From Proales similis (taxonomy: Eukaryota > Rotifera > Eurotatoria > Ploima > Proalidae), in assembly GCA_019059635.1 (NCBI GenBank), contig JAGVRJ010000011.1, positions 496,001-560,000 on the forward strand: 64,000 nt of DNA, given 5' to 3'. The notes beneath the pieces are model-generated. The model searched no databases. It was not told where the DNA came from and saw only the letters and a program-made list of their open reading frames with translations. Positions 35,601 through 49,200 of the stretch are shown piece by piece. Numbering within the stretch: position 1 is the stretch's first letter; each line of letters starts with the position of its first letter. A program made the position numbers and the translations under genes.

Positions 35601-36656
35601 GTGAAAAGTGAGCCAGATCATCTGCGCATTCGTTTAAGGTTAGAGCCGCATTTAACCATTCAATGATTGATGTTGGAAGCATTAAGCACGAGGCAGTGTG
35701 TGAGTGAGTCGGCTGCTGCATTCACACCACCCGTAAGACCTCAGCGCCTTGTGTGTTTACTACTGGCAGCAGTCGAGCGCTGGGGCTCTGTGTATTCAAT
35801 AAATGTGCGGCGGCCCTATCTATCCATATTATGAGCGTCGCTTGCATTCCTCTAATTATAGATTTACAGTTCTACTTGAGCCATATTGCTCGGTCGCAGC
35901 ATTTGAAAGCAAAACATTTATGAAGCAACAGCGGCATGCGTAGCAGCAGTCAGAGCATCATCATTGTCGGCAGCAGCAGCAGCTGGACGCGAGTCGAAAA
36001 GATTATGCCTTTGGAATAATATTGAAATTGGAGAGGCAATAAAGGCGTAAACTTTTTGGGGTGTATGAAAGCGTCGAGAAGAACATGATGTAAAAGTGGT
36101 GGTGCCAGTGGTGTGCTGCTTCGGTTCTGCCTGAGAGTTTATCGAGCTCATATGGTCAGATTGGCTTCGAATAATTATTTGGAGCGGCACAAATAGCTCT
36201 AAGCCGCTAATTCTTAGAAAAAACCTAATTCCACTCAATCCTGGTGTTCCAGTGCTCACATTCCAGTGCTCAGAGTGCTCGAAATTCACTCTAATTTATT
36301 TATATTGTTCGTGCTGCCTCTCAGTCATGCATAACCAACAGATATGCGAAGAATATTTGATACAGACGCTCTGAGATAAGTTTATTCAAATCTAGATAAG
36401 CTGCCTTTTGGGGCCAATATCTGCTTGCAACTTGAGGCGCCTGCTCAAATTGGACAAGCCGACAACCGGGAGAGACAGCTAAAACGTATGCGCATCTAAG
36501 TGGATCGCTGTTTTAAATGTTTTTCGTATTCACCGTCGCTTTTGCTTTAGTCACAGCTTTGTTTACTTGAACACACCGTTGCTCGGTTGCTCTTTAGTTT
36601 TTTCGTTTTTTTTTTAACTCTGTTGTGGTTAAGCTGCCAGTCACGCAGTTTGCAGT

Positions 36657-36712
<56 letters not shown>

Positions 36713-36819
36713 CAGAGACACATGATTTGTTAAAAAGCACTTTTTGGGCGCGCAGATGTTGAAATTCTTAAACCGCTGATTGTTATGCTCGTCAATGGTG
36801 TTGTGTTTCAAAAGAGGCC
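32645..36819. other. 4.2 kb shared non-coding spacer between divergent Nav and Kv2 genes
   Basis: No coding region is supportable. It lies between the starts of two ion channel genes that point away from each other. It has many A/T-rich TAATTA-like and GATA-like words, but none can be called as a site by eye. A minus-strand acceptor-like TGTTCTGCAG precedes the sodium channel ATG by about 35 bases, and a plus-strand GTTTCAAAAG lies six bases before the Kv2 ATG. Confidence 0.55.
36659..36710. repeat. (CA)n microsatellite upstream of Kv2
   Basis: A nearly perfect run of about 25 CA dinucleotides, 110 bases before the Kv2 start codon. Confidence 0.95.
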
Positions 36820-39800
36820 ATGTTTTACAATTTTGATAACAAGTCTTCGCAACGAGAGGAGACTGGACTGGGCAGAGAAGAGGCTCGGATCAACATCGAC
36901 TACCTGCTTGGTCAAACTGGTGTCGCCCAGTCAGGTGAACAGTCAGACATATTCAGCCGCTACAAACGCGACTCGCAGCATTTTCATCGATCCGAAGACC
37001 TATACCGAAACTCAGCTCGATCCAGACAGGTTCCGTTCGAGCATGGCTATGTACTGAATGCTGAGCAAGCAGCTGCTGCCCGCAATCGATTCAGCCGCCA
37101 TTCTTATCACTTTCAGCACTTGAACAAGAACTGCCGATCTAAGCTTCATCGCAGTCGCAGCAATCCACCATCCAGTGGCTCAAGCTCCGTCGAGCATCAA
37201 ATAGACCAGTTGACCGCATCCGACATGAACAGCATTCTCATCGGCCTGGACGAGCGCAATCAGTCGAGCGAGAATAGCTACAAGTATGCTGGCGACTGCT
37301 ACACAAACGACAACGAGCCGGAGAGAGGCGCCAAGCCGAAGCGCCACGACAAGCGGACCGGAATAAAAAACTTGAAAAACTTGTTCAGCTCTCGATCGCC
37401 ACTGCGGACCAATTCGAGCGACGCTCCGGAGTTGGGCGAGAAAATCGGCCGAGCGTTGAACTTTCGCTCCAAGTCACGAACGCCTGAAAAGTCCAAGCGG
37501 CCACTGAACCCGTTCGGTGCAATAGCGGACCCGTTTCAATTGAGTCAAGCAGGTGATAGACACGACTGCTCTGACGGCGGCCGTGGCAAAGCAGTTTTAA
37601 ACGTTGGCGGAGTGCGACATGAGGTGTTGTGGCGGACATTAGAGCGACTGCCGCGCAGTCGCCTGGGTCGTTTGCGATTCGCGCGATCACCGGCCGAAAT
37701 CGAAGAGCTGTGCGACGAGTACGATCAGAGCGCCAACGAGTTCTTTTTCGATCGTAATCCGCGATCGTTCAGCTCGGTGATCAACTTCTATCGAACCGGA
37801 CGGCTTCATTTGGTCGAGGACATGTGTGTGCTCTCGTTTCACGACGATCTGTGCTACTGGGGAATACACGAGTTCTACCTGGAGCCCTGTTGCCAGCACA
37901 AGTACCATCAGAAGAAAGAGCTCGTGCTCGAGGAGATCCGCAAGGAAGAGGAGATGCTGCGCGAGCGCATCATCGCCGAGGACTTTGGCTGCTTGTGTCC
38001 GCGCATCCGACAGAAAACATGGGACCTTATGGAGAAGCCTCAGTCTTCTCGCGGAGCTCGAGTAAGTCCCCATACACGTCTGGCTCACTCTTTTTCTAAC
38101 CGGTGCCGGCTTTTTTTGCCCATTTCAGATAATTGCGATGATTTCGATATTTTTCATTGTCCTCTCGTCGGTGGCGCTCACGCTCAACACAATACCCGAG
38201 CTTCAAGTGAAAGTCTTCCATTCGAACAGAACCGCGTCGCAGAACGAGAGCGACGACTCGGAGCAGACAAGTCAGAACGGCGCCGACTACACGCTCGTAG
38301 ACAATCCGTTCTTGGAGGGCGTCGAGGCCTACTGCATTGCGTGGTTCACTCTTGAATATCTGCTCAGACTGTGGTCGTCGCCCGACAAATGGAAGTTTGC
38401 CAAAGGCTTCCTCAATCTCATCGATCTGGTCGCCATACTTCCCTATTTCGTTTCTCTGTTTCTTCTTAGCCACCCTCACGAGAACCTGAACAACGCCCGT
38501 CGCATCATTCAGGTGTTTAGGGTGCTGAGGATTCTGCGCATACTAAAGCTAGCGCGTCACTCCACAGGGCTCCAGTCGCTCGGGTTCACACTCAAGCAAA
38601 GCTACAAAGAGCTCGGCATGCTGATGATGTTCATGGCCATCGGCATTCTCCTCTTTTCCAGCTTGGCCTATTTCGCCGAGAAGGACGAACTGCACACCAA
38701 ATTCACGTCCATACCGGCTGCTTTCTGGTGGGCAAGCATCACAATGACCACCGTGGGATATGGCGACATTTGCCCAAGTAATTATCTCTCTCTCTCTTCC
38801 TCTCTCTCTCTGCGACCTCGGTTCGTTTGTTCCGTTCTAACATTCGCTTTCAATCCGACAGCGACCTTTTTCGGCAAACTGGTGGGCAGCGTTTGCTGTA
38901 TTTGCGGTGTGCTCGTCATTGCCCTGCCGATTCCGATCATAGTCAACAATTTCGCCGACTTTTACAAAGAGCAGATCCGCAAGGAGAAGGCCTTGAAGCG
39001 CAAAGAAGAAATAGCCAAAGCGAGACAAAACGGGTCGATTGTGTCGTTGAGCTTGGCCAACAAGATATTGAAGAACAACGATCCGATTTTCGACATCGAG
39101 ATAAACAACAACACGAAAGGTTCAAGCGAAGTGGAACGCACCTTGAGCAAAGTGCGCGACATGGTGAGCGTCGACGAGAAAAGCGGTGGTGGTGGCGGCG
39201 GCGGCAACGAAAAGCTGGCCACACCGCCGCCTTCGCCGATGCGGTCCAAATCGCCGACGGCCTCGAACAAGTCGGCAAAGCCGATTTCGGCAGTTCACTC
39301 GATGAACGCATTTCCAGCGCTTTACTCAAAGTTCTACGACTGCTCGTACAGCGACTCGGAGCGGAGGATGCGACGCGAGCTCTTCTCTCGAAGTCTTCCG
39401 TCTCTTCACGAGGAGAACGAGGACCGAAGTCAAAACACGCTGCAGTCGAAGCAGGCACGCAAGAAGCTGCTCACTTTGCTTAAGCATCAGCAGAAAAGCG
39501 CCACGCCCTCCTACCCTGTGGTCGGCCAGGTGCTGAAAAAGAGTCAGGACATTGCGTCGAAAATACTTCCGTCTCCGAGTCGCAAGGCAAATGCCGTACA
39601 CAAGAAACTAGAGGTGACCAGTCTGCTTGTTGGCATTCGATGCATGTCTGCTTAATGAATTTGATCTTTTTTTTTTTTCGCAGCGAAGCAGCACCGAACT
39701 CACAATGGAGTTCACACCGCTGCGCACAAGCATTGACGCCGGCTCAAGCGATTTTTCGTGCGAAAACTTGGCCAAAACCGGCGCCAAAGTGTCGGCTGCC

Positions 39801-40013
39801 CCGCCGAGTTCAAAATGTTCTCAGGAAATTTTACCAAGTGAGTTTTTATTTTTAAATCTAATCGACTCCAGACTGAACTGTTGATTGCTAGACGACAAAC
39901 GAAAAAGTAAATCTCGGTGCGGAGAAGGCAAAAAGCTGTGCGAGACATGCGAGCTCTTGCCCAAGTCTGAGCTGAAGGCAGTGACCGAAGAGAACCGGGA
40001 AGAGTTTGAATGA
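36820..40013 (+). CDS. Shab/KCNB: Voltage-gated potassium channel, Shab/Kv2 family
   Basis: Five exons: 36820-38061, 38129-38777, 38862-39613, 39684-39837, 39892-40013; 972 residues. A long basic, Ser-rich cytoplasmic start (1-257) precedes the T1 tetramerisation domain (from about 258, [20 protein letters not shown]). The zinc-binding stretch [11 protein letters not shown] and the join to S1 ([20 protein letters not shown]) match Shab closely. S4 reads [20 protein letters not shown] (about residue 537), the pore TMTTVGYGD (about 615-623), and S6 ends [20 protein letters not shown] with the PIP hinge. The C-terminal tail is about 320 residues, with a Gly run and a Cys-containing end ([14 protein letters not shown]). 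Kv2 channels give delayed-rectifier current in neurons and muscle. The N-terminal extension is longer than in most Kv2 channels; the start could lie further in. Confidence 0.93.
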
Positions 40014-43000
40014 ACGCTTGTACATCGCTCTGTTCAACTGTTGCTGGCCACATAATCGAATTGAAATCTGTGAATAAAGTGAACAAAAGCAGGATAGCCG
40101 TCATGTTTGAAATTAATTGCCAAGCAAGTGAAAGCCTTAGACTCGATTGGATTGGCAACAGCAGCAGCAGAGCAAATAGCTTTTCTTTGTTCGCTCATGC
40201 AGATAATTGCCTGTCATTTTACACCCTAACGAGAGCAAATGAGGCATTCTTTTCTTCTCCGTGCCGAATCCTTCTCATCGGGTGGGCGCGGCCTTCAATT
40301 TACAGGTGCGCGTTTGTGTCGAGGGTGCTCAGCTCGACTAGTACCTGATGCTCTAAAATCGCTCCTCGTCTAAACTCCTCATCATGTCTAAACTTGTTCT
40401 CAATTTACAAGGCCGATTTTCCGCCTCGAACTCCTCTTCTCACGCTTTAATTAATCGAAATAATTGAGTTAAGAAATAATGGCGACGATGGTGATTAATC
40501 GCCTTCGAGCAAACAAAAGCGTCCAATTTAATTCAATTGACTTGAACTCCAAGTTTAAAGTATTCGCTTGAAAAAAAAACAGCCCACAGAGGAGACGCGC
40601 TCAAGAGAGAGAGAGAGGTCGGCAAATAAATTTGTAATTCTCGACCGGGTCAGCAGAAGATGAGCTAAAACGAGCAATCGAACGATAGACAAGAGCCGTT
40701 GGGCGTGCTTTCAGCGCGACGCTCATGGGCCAAGAGACCGGCTGATGAGAAACATGGATTAACAAGAAAAAGAGAGAAACAACTTTGTTTAGAACGAGCG
40801 GTGATTAGAGTTGTCTGTCTGAGCAGCGGCGGCGGCGACGGCCAGACGGTCAGTGAGTCAGTCAGGCAAGCAGTGCAAATGTTCAAAACGAAGAACGAGC
40901 TCGTCAGACATTTAAATTTGCATTTTGTGGCGAGATGAATAGAGAGAAGACGCATTCGGGTTAATTAGGCCACTCCTTCATCATCTCGTCAGCGATGATG
41001 ATGCACCATTTATCTGCTTAATGTTCTCGCTATTACAAACTTGTTGTACGGCGGACCGGCGGCCATTGATCCGCTCGTCTACGCAGTGTGCCTGTCGAGG
41101 CATCTGATTTAAGATTCAGCCAAGAAGAAGAAAAAAGAGTCAACAAGTCGTCTGATCAGCGATGGACGATGGCCCGTTGTTGAATCACCATGCACAAGAT
41201 AATTAGAAGCACTTGTTGGCCAAAGAAAATAGTCGGCGGGCACAACGCTACATTACGAATGCTCGTGCGCAACTAGATTAGCCGCTCGCTCGTCCTAAGT
41301 AAATATGGCAACGGTTGAAATCAGCTTAAGAAGCCCCTCTTCATTTGGAAGAGTGCAAGAGACGCGTCTAATTCGCTAATTGCGGCCGCAACTGCTGACA
41401 TCTGTAAGATTTCTTCAGCCGACTGAGCTTCCCACTCAATAATTTGCTCTTTGTTCACTTTCACAGCCACAGCCGGCCCAAGTCTCTTGGCCCAATAACA
41501 ACAGCAGCAGCAGCAAACTCATTCTGATGCGATCATCGTGGCTTGATCAATTAGAAGAGAACAAAACCGCGTCTTATTTTACCTACTGCTGCTGACCGAT
41601 TAGATCGAGGAGGCCTCATGCCCACTCAATGCGACCCCTAATCAAATTAAGCAGCTCGATCGGTCGTGTATTAACTTGCAGTGCGTAATTGGAATATGGA
41701 AAATTCGCAATCTTTGTGTGCACCGTACGCTCGGTTCAGGCAGATACTATTTGTTCTCGGCCCTGATAAATGATGTGCGCTGCTAAAGAATTGCAAAGTT
41801 GACACTGAGAACTAATTTGAACGCTAATTAAAGTATTCATCGTCTTGTTCAAGTTATTGAGTGGTGCCCACCTGCGGTGAGCAGCTTGTCCTTAAATTCT
41901 CTCCTCACCTTTTTCATTCTCGTTCCACTCTCGTCCGTTCACCTTTTTTATTTTTGGTGGCCGGCGCTCCGATCGGTAATCGTTGTTTAAGCGAAAAGTG
42001 AATTTAAATTGCAAATATGCGCGGCCAGAGTTTGCATTGCACGAGGCAGCTATATTTAAAGCGTCGGCGTCGCTCATCGCCGTTATCAAACGCTCTATTG
42101 AGCTCAGAGCAATTTCTTTTATTTTTTTTTTTAAATTTCTATGAGAACATAAGGCACATTCACTTGGGTCTCTTTGGCCCGTGCACGGCCAGTCTGCAAG
42201 CAAGATAGCTCATCGGCTAAAAATAGAGCAAAAGCAATTTAAAATGCAAGTGTATTGGACGCACTTGAAAATAGCCGAAGCGAACGAGATGAAAGTAGAT
42301 CCAGCTGGTCAGAGCAGGCAAACAACATGCAGTTGTTTATTCACGCGCCGCTTATTTTTCTATTAGAGCAGAGCAATGTGTTGGGATGCGCGTGTCGGTG
42401 AGTGTTTGGGAGGCGAGGCCGCGCTCGCCGCTTGCATCGGTTGGGTCATTGTTTTGTAATCGAAACCTCCTCGACCCATTTTCGACGCGCGAGGCAGCAG
42501 ACTCTCATTTACTCAAACAGTTTGAGTTCAAACAACAAACGAGAATTAAATTGCCCTAGCAGGAGCAAATAAGAAAGCGCGCTTCGCTTCCCGCTCTCGT
42601 TCTTGTTGTTTTTCGCCTCTTTTCCTATTAAGCTGGAGGCTTTGTCTGCAGCGTCGACAACGCTAAGCCGAGAATCAGGAAGGATGGCACTTGATCAACA
42701 ACTCTCAAGAGCCGCTTGGTCACAAGTTTTTCATTCTGCTTTCCGACGACGACCTGCTCCACTACATATTCTGCGTGGCGTAACAATGAATATTTCATTC
42801 AAAGAGCAAGTTGCTAATTTGCGGCGACCAAGCGAAACGAGTACGCCACAAATAATGAGCGGACGAGAGCGAAAGGCGGCGTTAATGTATGCCGGTCAAT
42901 CTGATGCAGCCGGGCCACACACCACAAACAAAACTGGATGCCTAAATAAGAATAGGCACGCTCGTGACCGCATGTGCTCATCGCATGCACTTGAGTGGCT

Positions 43001-46000
43001 TGGATTTTTGAATTTTGATGGCTTGAAGAGAGTTTTGCCACAAGCAGTCTACTTTCGTTCGAGTGTTTACTTTTCATTTCTTCGTCGTCGTCGTCGCCGT
43101 CTACGCTGCTCTATTTGAAGCTGGGAGAAAAGATGAACAACGACTACTTTCTGAGCCTCTCTGATGATGCAAGTTCTGCGATACGATGAACATAGGCAGA
43201 CCGATGAAAAGTCGAAAGTAGCGGCTCGCTGCCGAATGACAAGTGTGAAAGAATAATAATAATAATGCTAGCGGTCTGATTAAGGCGCATTACAAGTCAT
43301 TAAACGATCATCGATTAGCCTGCACTCGACACACCAAACTTGAGGCAATCTTCATAATCTCGCGCGCGCACAAGTCACATTTGATTGTGCAAGCCAAGAA
43401 AAGGCAAGCCAACCACCACATGACGCTTGATTAATGGGCCGGCCAAGCGCCGCTTTCCGACCGTATCACCGCCTCAACCAGCCATTCTCTTATGGCCGCC
43501 CTAAGAGTGTACTGCCGCCTCCGAGTGCTAATGTTGCACAAGGGACGCAGCCGATCAGAGAGGAAGCCAGCTCTTAATGCAAATTTAACGCGCCCGCTCC
43601 AATTGCTCCCTTTCCCTTCTATGTCTGTCTGTGTGTGTGTGTATGTGTTCACTCATTTGGCCGCTTGCAACCTATTGGGTTATTGTTGCAAAAGTCCTAT
43701 TTGCGAGCACTGTTGATTTCTCTCACTCACTCGCGGTTTGCCTTTCTTTCTCTCTCTCTCTCTTGGTTGTAAATTTCTTTGCAATTCAAGATCGAGTGTT
43801 GTAGGAGGTGCGCTTTCTTTGTTGTTTGTGGACGAAAAAATCGGCATATGGGCCGATGAAATTCGAGTAGAGGCACTTTTCTTCGCTGATTGTGTATTCG
43901 TCCGCTCGCGCGTGCTTGCCCGTGTGTGTGTGTTGATGGAGGTTGTTTCAGTTTGGTTAGAAAAAGCAAGAAAGAAAGCAATTGATGCGGTTACGAACTA
44001 AAGCGATTGATTGGACAACACCTCGACGAGCAGCAGCAGCAGAACGCAACTAGCTGCCGCTCGCAAACTATTTTCTGGGCCCGAAAGATCACCGCTTTGC
44101 AAACAAACATTAATTAGTGCGCTTTAGGGGGAGCGTTTTTGCGCAATCGACTTGGCCCTTGCTGTTCAAGCGTCCATTTTCAGCCTGAAATATTATGTAA
44201 ATATTTGGCGGATTGGCGATGGTCATTTCTTGATCCGACGCATTCTGCTCGGTTTAGTGAAAAGCGGCCAAGCCAGCAGCAGCAGCATCGGTAGGATCAG
44301 ATGAGAAGCAGATTCAGCAATCAAGCAATCGTGGACTTGTCTAAACCCAATTCTTCTCAATTCAGTGACTAACTGACACAACAGAGCCGGCAAGAACAAC
44401 GAGCATCTCGCTGCTTAGCCCCGAGCGGTATTTGCAGTCACAAAAGACCAGTCATTTCGATTTCTACTGTCAATCTCGCTCAATTATATAAGAGAGAAGC
44501 AGCTTTGTACCAGAATTAATCGGCTTGCGCGTCCTCATGTCTTTATTCGATTTTCTCTTCACTCTGCTTGTCCCCTTCTCCTCTTCTTTTTCTGTGTTTT
44601 ATAATTTGGCCGCGCGCGCGTTTGATTGAGAAAAGGCGACTGACGCACAATGGCGGCTTAGGCCATAAAACGATATAACTCTCTTTGACAAGTAGTTTGC
44701 GGCGGACCGCACAGGCCAAAGGGAGCGAGCGGACGCAAAGCTTTGCAGAGAACGAGTGAGAGAGAGAGAGAGCTGAGAATGGGGCCCTGGACAAGAGACG
44801 AATGTCCGTTCTAGTGAACTGGACGTTTTCTAGTTTTATTAGCCTCAAATATCAAGTGGACAAACGCTCAATGCGTGCGCTTGAGCATTATAGTTCTCTG
44901 TGAGAGTGTGTGCTTGAGTAGGGCTTTTAACCTTCATGTTGAAAGTCAAGATATGCGCTTTGGTTCCCTCTGCGCATTGGCAGAGAGTGAGCAAAGAGTA
45001 ACAGACTGGAGATGCGGTGACACTCGAGCACTTTATGCGCATCTGACCTCGAGGCACTTGTGATCGACAGGCTGTTCGAGCGGGCCGCACACACAAGCGC
45101 TCACTTGCAATTGAATATTAAGAAGCGCTTCTCGGCCAGTAATCGATCCGATCTACGACGTTTGTTTGCTTTTCGCCAATTGATATTTACACCATATTTA
45201 AATGGTGAAACTGAGCTACGAGCAGCATTGGATGGCCTCACCATGTTCGGAGCATTAATCATTGAGGGCACGAGCGATCGCTTGTTTGCCTTCCAACCAT
45301 TTTCTTGATCATCATCATCATCGCGATCGTTGCGTTGAAATTGGTCGCCAGTTCGATGATCGTGGTGCCGTTGGTTGCAATTTGCACTTTGGAATTTCAT
45401 TCGTTTCACTATAAGGATCAATTTCGAGCTCATTAGCAGCGATGAGCTGCCTTTTACGCAAAAGCTACATTGCCGATCGCTTTTTATTCTCTGCCCCTCT
45501 CTCTCTCTCTCTCGCCTCTGCCTTTCTCGCTCACCAACTCATTGCCTCTCTCCTCATTTCTCTCTTTTTTTTTCGCTTTTTTCTTCTCCTTTTTCTTCTG
45601 GCTCTCTGTGTTCAGTCATTGTTACTTTGCGGCGTATTGCAGTCTTAATGAGAATTCATTTTCGGCCTCTTCTGCTTCATCATCACTTTGTTTACCATAA
45701 TCTCTAGGAGAGAGAGAAAGAGAAAGAGAGAGAGAGAGAGCGCGCGTATTTAGACACTTAATAACAAACATATGCCATTAGACCCGGCTTAGTTCAATGA
45801 CAGCTAGGCCGAATAGCTGCTGCCTTCTATGCCTGCTTAGGTGTAGGCGGATCTGCTTAGAAAGAACCTTCGCCATTAATCAAGCACGCGTTTATCGATC
45901 ATTTCGGCCAATTCCTGCCAAATCGCAGCCACCTCCAATATTGTCCAGCACCCGTCTAAAAGCTTTATCATTAGCCCGCATTATTGCCTTGGAACGCTTA

Positions 46001-46207
46001 GCTGCGTTGCGCTTCTTCTTCCTTTGCTATTTATTTCTCTTTTTTGCTGCTGCTGCTGCCCTTAATCTGGTGCAAGATAAGATAAGCAGCAGGCAGCTAG
46101 GAGAACTACTTTGAACGACGACTGCTCTTTGATTGCTCTTCGGCTTGCAAATCAAAACCGTTTGATTCTTTCTGTTCACTTAGAAATGATTATTTGAATT
46201 GAGCAAA
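40014..46207. other. 6.2 kb non-coding region between Kv2 and the first UNC5 gene
   Basis: A plus-strand AATAAA at 40073-40078 is the likely Kv2 polyadenylation signal. The rest has no supportable gene; the longest open frames (42603-43118 and 45797-46114) are discussed elsewhere. CT-rich stretches lie at about 45496-45600 and a GA tract at 45708-45740. It should hold regulatory DNA of the first UNC5 gene and probably an upstream exon of it. Confidence 0.5.
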
Positions 46208-49200
46208 ATGGCAACAGGAATTGAATCGATGTCGGGCTCAAGAGAGGAAATCGAATTTCTCAAGCATCCGGAGAGCTCACTGCTCACTGGCGAGCTTCCA
46301 GTTGTGGTTCAATGCACCGTGCGCAACGCCATTCGTACAGTAATACAGTGTGATAACCACGTTCAGGAGAATGTGGAACGAAGTGCTTCTCCGGTAAGCT
46401 CTCGCCTTTGCCTGACATTTTGGTCGTTCTCAAGCACCATGTTGGACTATTATTAGGACGGAAGAATTGAAACGATAAGTCTGTTCGTCGGCAAGCAAAG
46501 CTTCGTCCAACATGACGAGGAAAAGACTCAGCTGATTTGCCTGTGCGTGGCCTACAATGATCGAAACGAGAAATTCAGCAGTGAAATAGCGACCATTCGC
46601 AATTCATGTAAATTGCGGCTCCCTGGTCAAGCAGAGTGATAGATTAAGATTAGTTCTCTAAAGATCTGGCCGGCGAGTTCCTGTCCGAGCCCATGGACGA
46701 GCTGGCCTACGTTGGCGACGCGGTCGAAATGCGCTGCAGTCCTCCGAGAGGCGAGCCGATGCCCAGCGTCTATTGGCTCAAGGACAACGAGCAGCTCGAC
46801 ACGATTTCTGACTCGTCGCGATTCAGAGTCTCAAACGACTTCAGTCTGCTCATCCTGGTCACCAAGCAGCACGACGCCGGCTTCTACTCGTGCGTAGCGT
46901 ACAACCACGTCGGCAAACGCGTCAGCAAGCCGGCCAAACTGACGCTCCTTGGTAGTTGGCCATATAGTTGCCTCAGTCGTCTCTGCTCGACCTTATCGCA
47001 TTCACTTTAGACCCTCTAACGCGGCACAACTGGTCCATGTGGTCGGACTGGTCCGATTGCGAGCCCGAGTGCGGGCCGGGCCTCATGCGACGCTCCAGAG
47101 TTTGTCAAACGGTCGATTCGTTCGGACAACAAATGAACGTTTCGAATTCTCTCTGCGGACCAGGGCCGCACGAGGAGCAGCTTCCTTGTCAACGAAAGGC
47201 CTGCTCTGGTGAGTCTGATTGTTTATTCTTCCGACTCGGTCCATTTTAGCCAATCGCTTGGTTGTCATAGCTTGGTCCGAATGGTCCAACTGGTCGTCAT
47301 GTACATCTGACTGCCGCAAGTTTCGCCAGCGCTTCTGCCAGAGCGACCATCCAGACTCTTGTGTGGGAGAGAAGTTCATGACTGAGACGTGTCTGGGCTA
47401 TCCGGGCTGTCCGTCTTCAGGCCTTTTGCCGCATTCTTCCACTCCGGCTCGGCCGCCGAGTCTAATCGAGTCCAGCAGCAACATAAAGAATGTGTTCACG
47501 TTCGGAGTAGGAATAGCCAGCGGCATACTTTTCCTCGCTGTGGTCGCTTTAGTTCTTTTGCTGGCCAAACGCTGCAAGAAATCGAGGCGGAGATCGGCAA
47601 AAGAGTCCAACCTGTATTATACGTGTGAAAAGCAGGGAGCGCTCGACGATCAGTTCGCGATCATGAGATTTGCCAAAGCGACCAATCTGGGCTCAAATCG
47701 TTCGGCCAGCTCGTCCACATCTACCTCGTCTGGCTTCATATCGGCGTTCAGAGCCCATGGCGGAGGCAAGGCGCCACAACAGTCAGTCTACGATAACGGA
47801 CCCATTCTCTACCATTCGAACATTGGCGAGCATCATCGTTTGTTGATTGCGAGCAGCGTGGACGCAAATGGCCACGTTCTGCATCATCAACTGGTGCCGG
47901 ACATGTACGAGACGCCGCTTCACAAGGAGCCGTCGCCGTTCAAGCCCATCGGTTCAATCGACTCGACCAGCTCTTCTACGTCGTCGTCGAACAAGCACAG
48001 CTGGGCCACAAAGTCGTTCTTGCTCACATCGAGTCCATCGACAAACACCTACTACGCAACGCCGAATCAGTTCGAGCAAAGGACGCCGTCGGCGGACGCC
48101 TGTAAAATAGTTTCGATGAGCAACTTTGCACTGAGTCCCCAGCGGCTGGCCGCTAGGAAGGCGAGCGTTCGTTCGCAGTTGGAAAACGAAAAGCCGGAGC
48201 TCACCTACGACGTGATCGATCCACTTCATTCGCCTCTAGGACAACTGTTGTCCAACGTGGATCCAAACGATGTCTGCATTGCCTCTGTCGGATATGAAGG
48301 AGCCAAGTTGACGCTCGACAACGGTAAGCCAACAGCCAGACTTGCGGCAGCCAGTCGTTGAATCTAAGCGTCAAATTAAAAAGGAATAAAACTGCTCGTT
48401 CCCGAAGGCGCCATATTGCCCGAGCAAAAGTGCCAAATACATTTGGGCGTGAGCCGAAGTCAACTGGACAAACCACAGCTGAGTGAGAGAGGCGCCCTGC
48501 TGTCGGAGATAATCACCATCGGACCAGCGAATCTCTTCGTCCTCAAGCCGCTCGTCTTGATCATTGAGCATTCGCTGCTCAATGTTGACACCGACTGGGA
48601 CTTTGAGCTGCAAATAGCTTCGAATGCGAGCGATCAGCCTCCCCAATGGACGGTAATTGAGCTCGCGCCGCTCTGACTCGACTGCGCCTTTTTTTCTAAT
48701 CAACGAGCTCGATGAAGAGAGCCGCACTGGAAAAGGGTCAGGAGATGATCTCGCATGTAAACGAACAGTATTTTGTGATCATGACGGAAAAGACCGGCCG
48801 CTTTGTGGTGACTGGCGAGCCCATCGTGCCCAACGCGTCCAAGTACTTCCGATTGGTGGTCTTTTACGGTTCCTCCATTCAATCGGACGATCAGATTAAT
48901 CTGCGCCTCTACTGCATTCAGAACGTGGCCACTGCCCTTCAAGTGAGTACTCGCCCACGTCAGGCTATCGCATCCCATTGCTGACACTCTGCTTTTGAAG
49001 GAAGTGCTCCGCGACGAGAGCAAAATTGGCGGCCGCATTCTTCAGTCCAGTGACCCGTTTCTGGTTTGCCTCTCGCAAGACGCGCTCTGTGTTCAACTGG
49101 ACAACTTCGGCAACGAGAACTTTGCCTGCAAGCAGGGAGTCACATCACAGGTAAACTGAACTCAGTTCTCAGCTGTCAATCGCCTTGGCGGCAATAATTT

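Noticed and set aside
42603-43118. 171-codon plus-strand frame between Kv2 and UNC5
   Set aside because: Begins with a non-ATG codon, has no recognisable domain, ends in a CGT-repeat Arg run; about one or two such frames are expected by chance in 64 kb.
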